A DNA stretch of 64,000 nucleotides, taken from Pegea sp. RAD2-039. Taxonomy: Eukaryota > Chordata > Thaliacea > Salpida > Salpidae. The stretch lies in contig JAQGEQ010000186.1 of assembly GCA_034620365.1 (NCBI GenBank), forward strand, positions 1,612,001 to 1,676,000. Reading direction: 5' to 3'. Numbering within the stretch: position 1 is the first letter of the stretch; every line of letters starts with the position of its first letter. The notes beneath the pieces are model-generated. The model ran no database searches, was not told the DNA's origin, and worked only from the letters and a program-made list of their open reading frames with translations. Positions 61,800-64,000 of the stretch are shown here, piece after piece. The position numbers and the translations under genes are program-made.

Positions 61800-62700
61800 C
61801 ATTATAGTCGAGTCAGTTTTTATCATTGTATCATTTATTTACTGGATCGCCGAAGAAATTAAGCCATGCAACGGTGGACGTCTCGATAAAAGGCATGATA
61901 GTTAAAGCTCGTATTAATATCAGATCCTCGAAAAGCTTTGTAAGTGGAAAGGTTGTTCAGAACTTCAAGATTCACTCGAAATAAATTTAAAGTAGAGATT
62001 CCTCAGTCATCTAATGACAACTCTGTTAGACAGATAGAGTGTTATGATCCAGAACGTTTGAGACTTCAAATAAAACTTCAGCCCTCAACAAATCCAAAGT
62101 TATTGGAGGAAGCAATGAGATTTTTGCTCACCCATTAAGATGAACTTGTAAATTTTCGGATTAGCTCCGTTAATTCTCTATGAGAGGAAAGAGAGATCCG
62201 AAGTTTTGAAAATAATTACAGAAAAATAAAAGGGTACATGGGTGTATCTTGATAATATTATTATTTGGGGCAACTCATTAGGTGAGTTACAAAGTCATTA
62301 TGAAAATATCTAAAATCTGTGGCAGACAGAAAGATGACTTTACGCGAATGTAAAAAGTATTTGGAGAAATGTAAGGGAATCTCAAGAGCAGTAAGATTGG
62401 TGCTGAAGTCCGGAGAGTTACATGATGAGAATTGGGAGAAACTGAAGAAGAGGATCACTCAGTCAAGATCACAGTTTATTAATGAAGTTTTACTATTTGC
62501 AGCGCAATACAATGCAAGTGATGTAGAGACTACTTTTGATGGTTCACGAACCAAAGGTTGCATCCGAAAAGCAGGATAAACAGCGGCAGAGGGTTTGTAA
62601 ATTTCTAAAGATGTACCTCTGAAGCCACAGATTGGACCAATGAGCGTTCATGGTGGTCGCTGTAAAAAGTGGTGTTTGCTGTTTGGCCCAACTATTCGGC
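61800..62700 (+). mobile_element. Retroelement protease and pol relic, right arm
   Basis: Plus-strand inverse of 42320-43530: KARINIRSSKSFVSGKVV at about 61902 (protease loop without its Asp-Thr-Gly), VYLDNIIIWGNSL at 62238-62276 (RT box), and an open stretch 62319-62579 ending NASDVETTFDGSRTKGC, which resembles an RNase H-type block (ASD.....FDG...GC). A 370-bp protease segment seen in the left arm is deleted at about 62018. Confidence 0.6.
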
Positions 62701-63660
62701 TGAGGAGACTGTGATATATTTGGGTTGTATATCTGAAGAGTATTTTACCGCTCACGTAAATATGTTGTCAAACTATTATGGTTTATTCCAAAATACTAGT
62801 TCCTTCTATCGTTGTTCATTCAGTCGTTGCTTACCGTTGTTAGTAGTCGCATTGTACAACTAAGGAAAGCCCTCTCTTAAAAAGTTTTTAAATGTAGCGA
62901 ACGTTTTACCGATACGACTGATGGTTTCGATTGCTTTTATTGATTTTGATGATGCTATTTTTCAACAAAGATAGATAAAATTATTAACAGCCTCAAAGTA
63001 CAAGATGAAAATCGGTCCATCGGCATCTGTAGGTTTTTGCTGAATTTGTAACAATTGCTGCGTGATTGGCAATTAGAGGGTCACAAATGGTAATCTTTTC
63101 TACCGTATTTTTCGCCTTAGACTTGATGCATTAATTAGACCTCCATAAAACCTTGAATGAAAGTAGATTTCTCTAGTAGACGCATGAAACGCTATTTTTA
63201 GTAAAATTGGGAAGGAAATCCTAAAGAGCGTTGGAGATAAGGTCATATCCTTGTCTTGCTCCGTTTTTGATGGTAAATAGTTCAACGCAGTATCCATCAT
63301 ATTAAACTATTTTCTTAATGTTCTTGTCAAATGTTTTCAACGTATTAAAGAGGTTTACAAAGGTAGCTAGCCTTCAGCAGTATCGAGAACTGAGCCTCTC
63401 TATTTGCAAAGTCAAAAGCTTTGGTAAGGTCAATGAACACATTATACAAAATCTTATGTTGGTCTTTGCATTTGTTTCTGTAGTTGGCACAAGAAAAATC
63501 GTATCCATAGTAAAGCGGTTTGGTGTGAAACCGTATCGTGACTTAAGATATATTCTTTTAGTCAATTTTTGCAGGCGAGCAAATAACTCACGAACAAATG
63601 CTTCGTCTACAATACTAAGCAAAGATGTTGCTTTGTGATAACTACAATCATTTTCTAAAA
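62700..63660 (-). mobile_element. RTE-like LINE reverse transcriptase relic, copy 3 (inverted)
   Basis: Minus-strand blocks: LLSIVDEAFVRELFARLQKL (63622-63560), SRYGFTPNRFTMDTIF at about 63530, LSPTLFRISFPILLKI at about 63230. A one-base deletion near 63492 shifts the frame after DTIFL relative to the other copies. It includes the 3' part (62700-62850) that copy 2 lacks. Confidence 0.75.
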
Positions 63661-64000
63661 TACAAGCAACTTAAAAAGTAAATTTTGAAAAATGTTTCAT
63701 TATATTCCAAATTTTTACAGCAAAGGTAATTAATTTTAAAATAGCAATTTTGTACAAAGAAAATTAAATAAGTTTTGAAAAGCTTTTTTAAGTATTGTCC
63801 GTTTAAAAATGAAAAAATTATTTAAAATCTGATAACCCTCTGTTAAATTAAAAAATACTTCTTTAATGTTTGGATTAAATGTTTTTATTGAAATCGAAAG
63901 ATAAGAATAAATATATCAATTTTAAGTTGATGTATATTTATTTGATAAGTTATCGACTTAAATCATTTTTTAATTTTTTTAAAAAAGTTTTATTTAAACA
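63660..64000. other. Inverted start of a third unit A
   Basis: The inverse of 40951-41290, the sequence lying upstream of transporter copy 1. It is cut off by the window edge, well before the expected transporter ATG. Confidence 0.8.

Larger units (their letters stand above)
58478..64000 (-). repeat. Right arm of inverted repeat (unit B, then start of a third unit A)
   Basis: 58478-62850 is the inverse of 42120-46612, and 62850-64000 the inverse of 40951-42120. The match is still running at the window edge. Relative to the left arm it lacks a 370-bp protease segment (left 42933-43301) and the LINE tail at 44055, and has about 280 bp extra at 61460-61740. Confidence 0.92.

Noticed and set aside
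1-64000. tRNA, rRNA, CRISPR arrays or bacterial operons
   Set aside because: No cloverleaf with A/B boxes, rRNA-like block or polycistronic prokaryotic arrangement was recognised; intron-exon structure shows a eukaryotic nuclear region. A tRNAscan-type search could not be run.

Overview
The window is nuclear DNA of a metazoan. It is very AT-rich, its genes are split into many short exons with GT..AG introns (often 45-60 bp, acceptors mostly TTTCAG or TTTTAG), and about half of it is decayed retroelement. Five gene families were reconstructed exon by exon with consistent phases: a BK-channel beta/TipE-like subunit, an IST1 homologue, a golgin-245 (GOLGA4-like) GRIP golgin, an SLC22-like transporter (two copies) and an unrecognised small secreted-type protein (two copies). 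A TipE/KCNMB-like gene with compact introns fits an ecdysozoan, perhaps an arthropod such as a mite, but the species cannot be named from this sequence.

Layout. 1-2271 (-): TipE/KCNMB-like gene running off the left edge. 4255-5495 (-) and 10218-11250 (+): 5'-truncated CR1/L2-like LINEs. 6947-8477 (-): IST1, with a Gly/Pro-rich repeat in its linker. 12244-24499 (+): golgin-245 in 37 exons, including a 594-bp exon with twelve tandem 42-bp repeats. 25000-25735: a hairpin-forming palindrome and a possible retropepsin relic. 25900-29510 (-): a nearly complete but deleted CR1/L2-like LINE with a PHD-like finger in ORF1.

From about 30.58 kb onward the window is a nested segmental duplication. Unit A (about 11 kb: LTR-element relic, LINE relic, SLC22-like gene, RTE-like LINE) occurs directly at 30.58-42.12 kb and 47.68-58.32 kb. 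Unit B (about 4.4 kb: retroelement pol/protease relics, LTR-like sequence, the small secreted-protein gene) follows the first A at 42.12-46.61 kb and recurs inverted at 58.48-62.85 kb. The last 1.15 kb is the end of a third, inverted A unit. The sequence therefore predicts a third SLC22-like copy, inverted, just beyond the right edge. Several unit junctions lie in the same short stretch of RTE-like LINE coding sequence.

Both transporter copies keep all splice sites and reading phases (606 and 602 codons) and differ most in the C-terminal tail. The small secreted-protein gene is the best candidate for something undescribed: five exons, a short hydrophobic N-terminus and a basic, probably helical body, kept in both inverted arms. 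The housekeeping genes to the left (membrane excitability, ESCRT-III, trans-Golgi tethering) show no functional link to the duplicated block.
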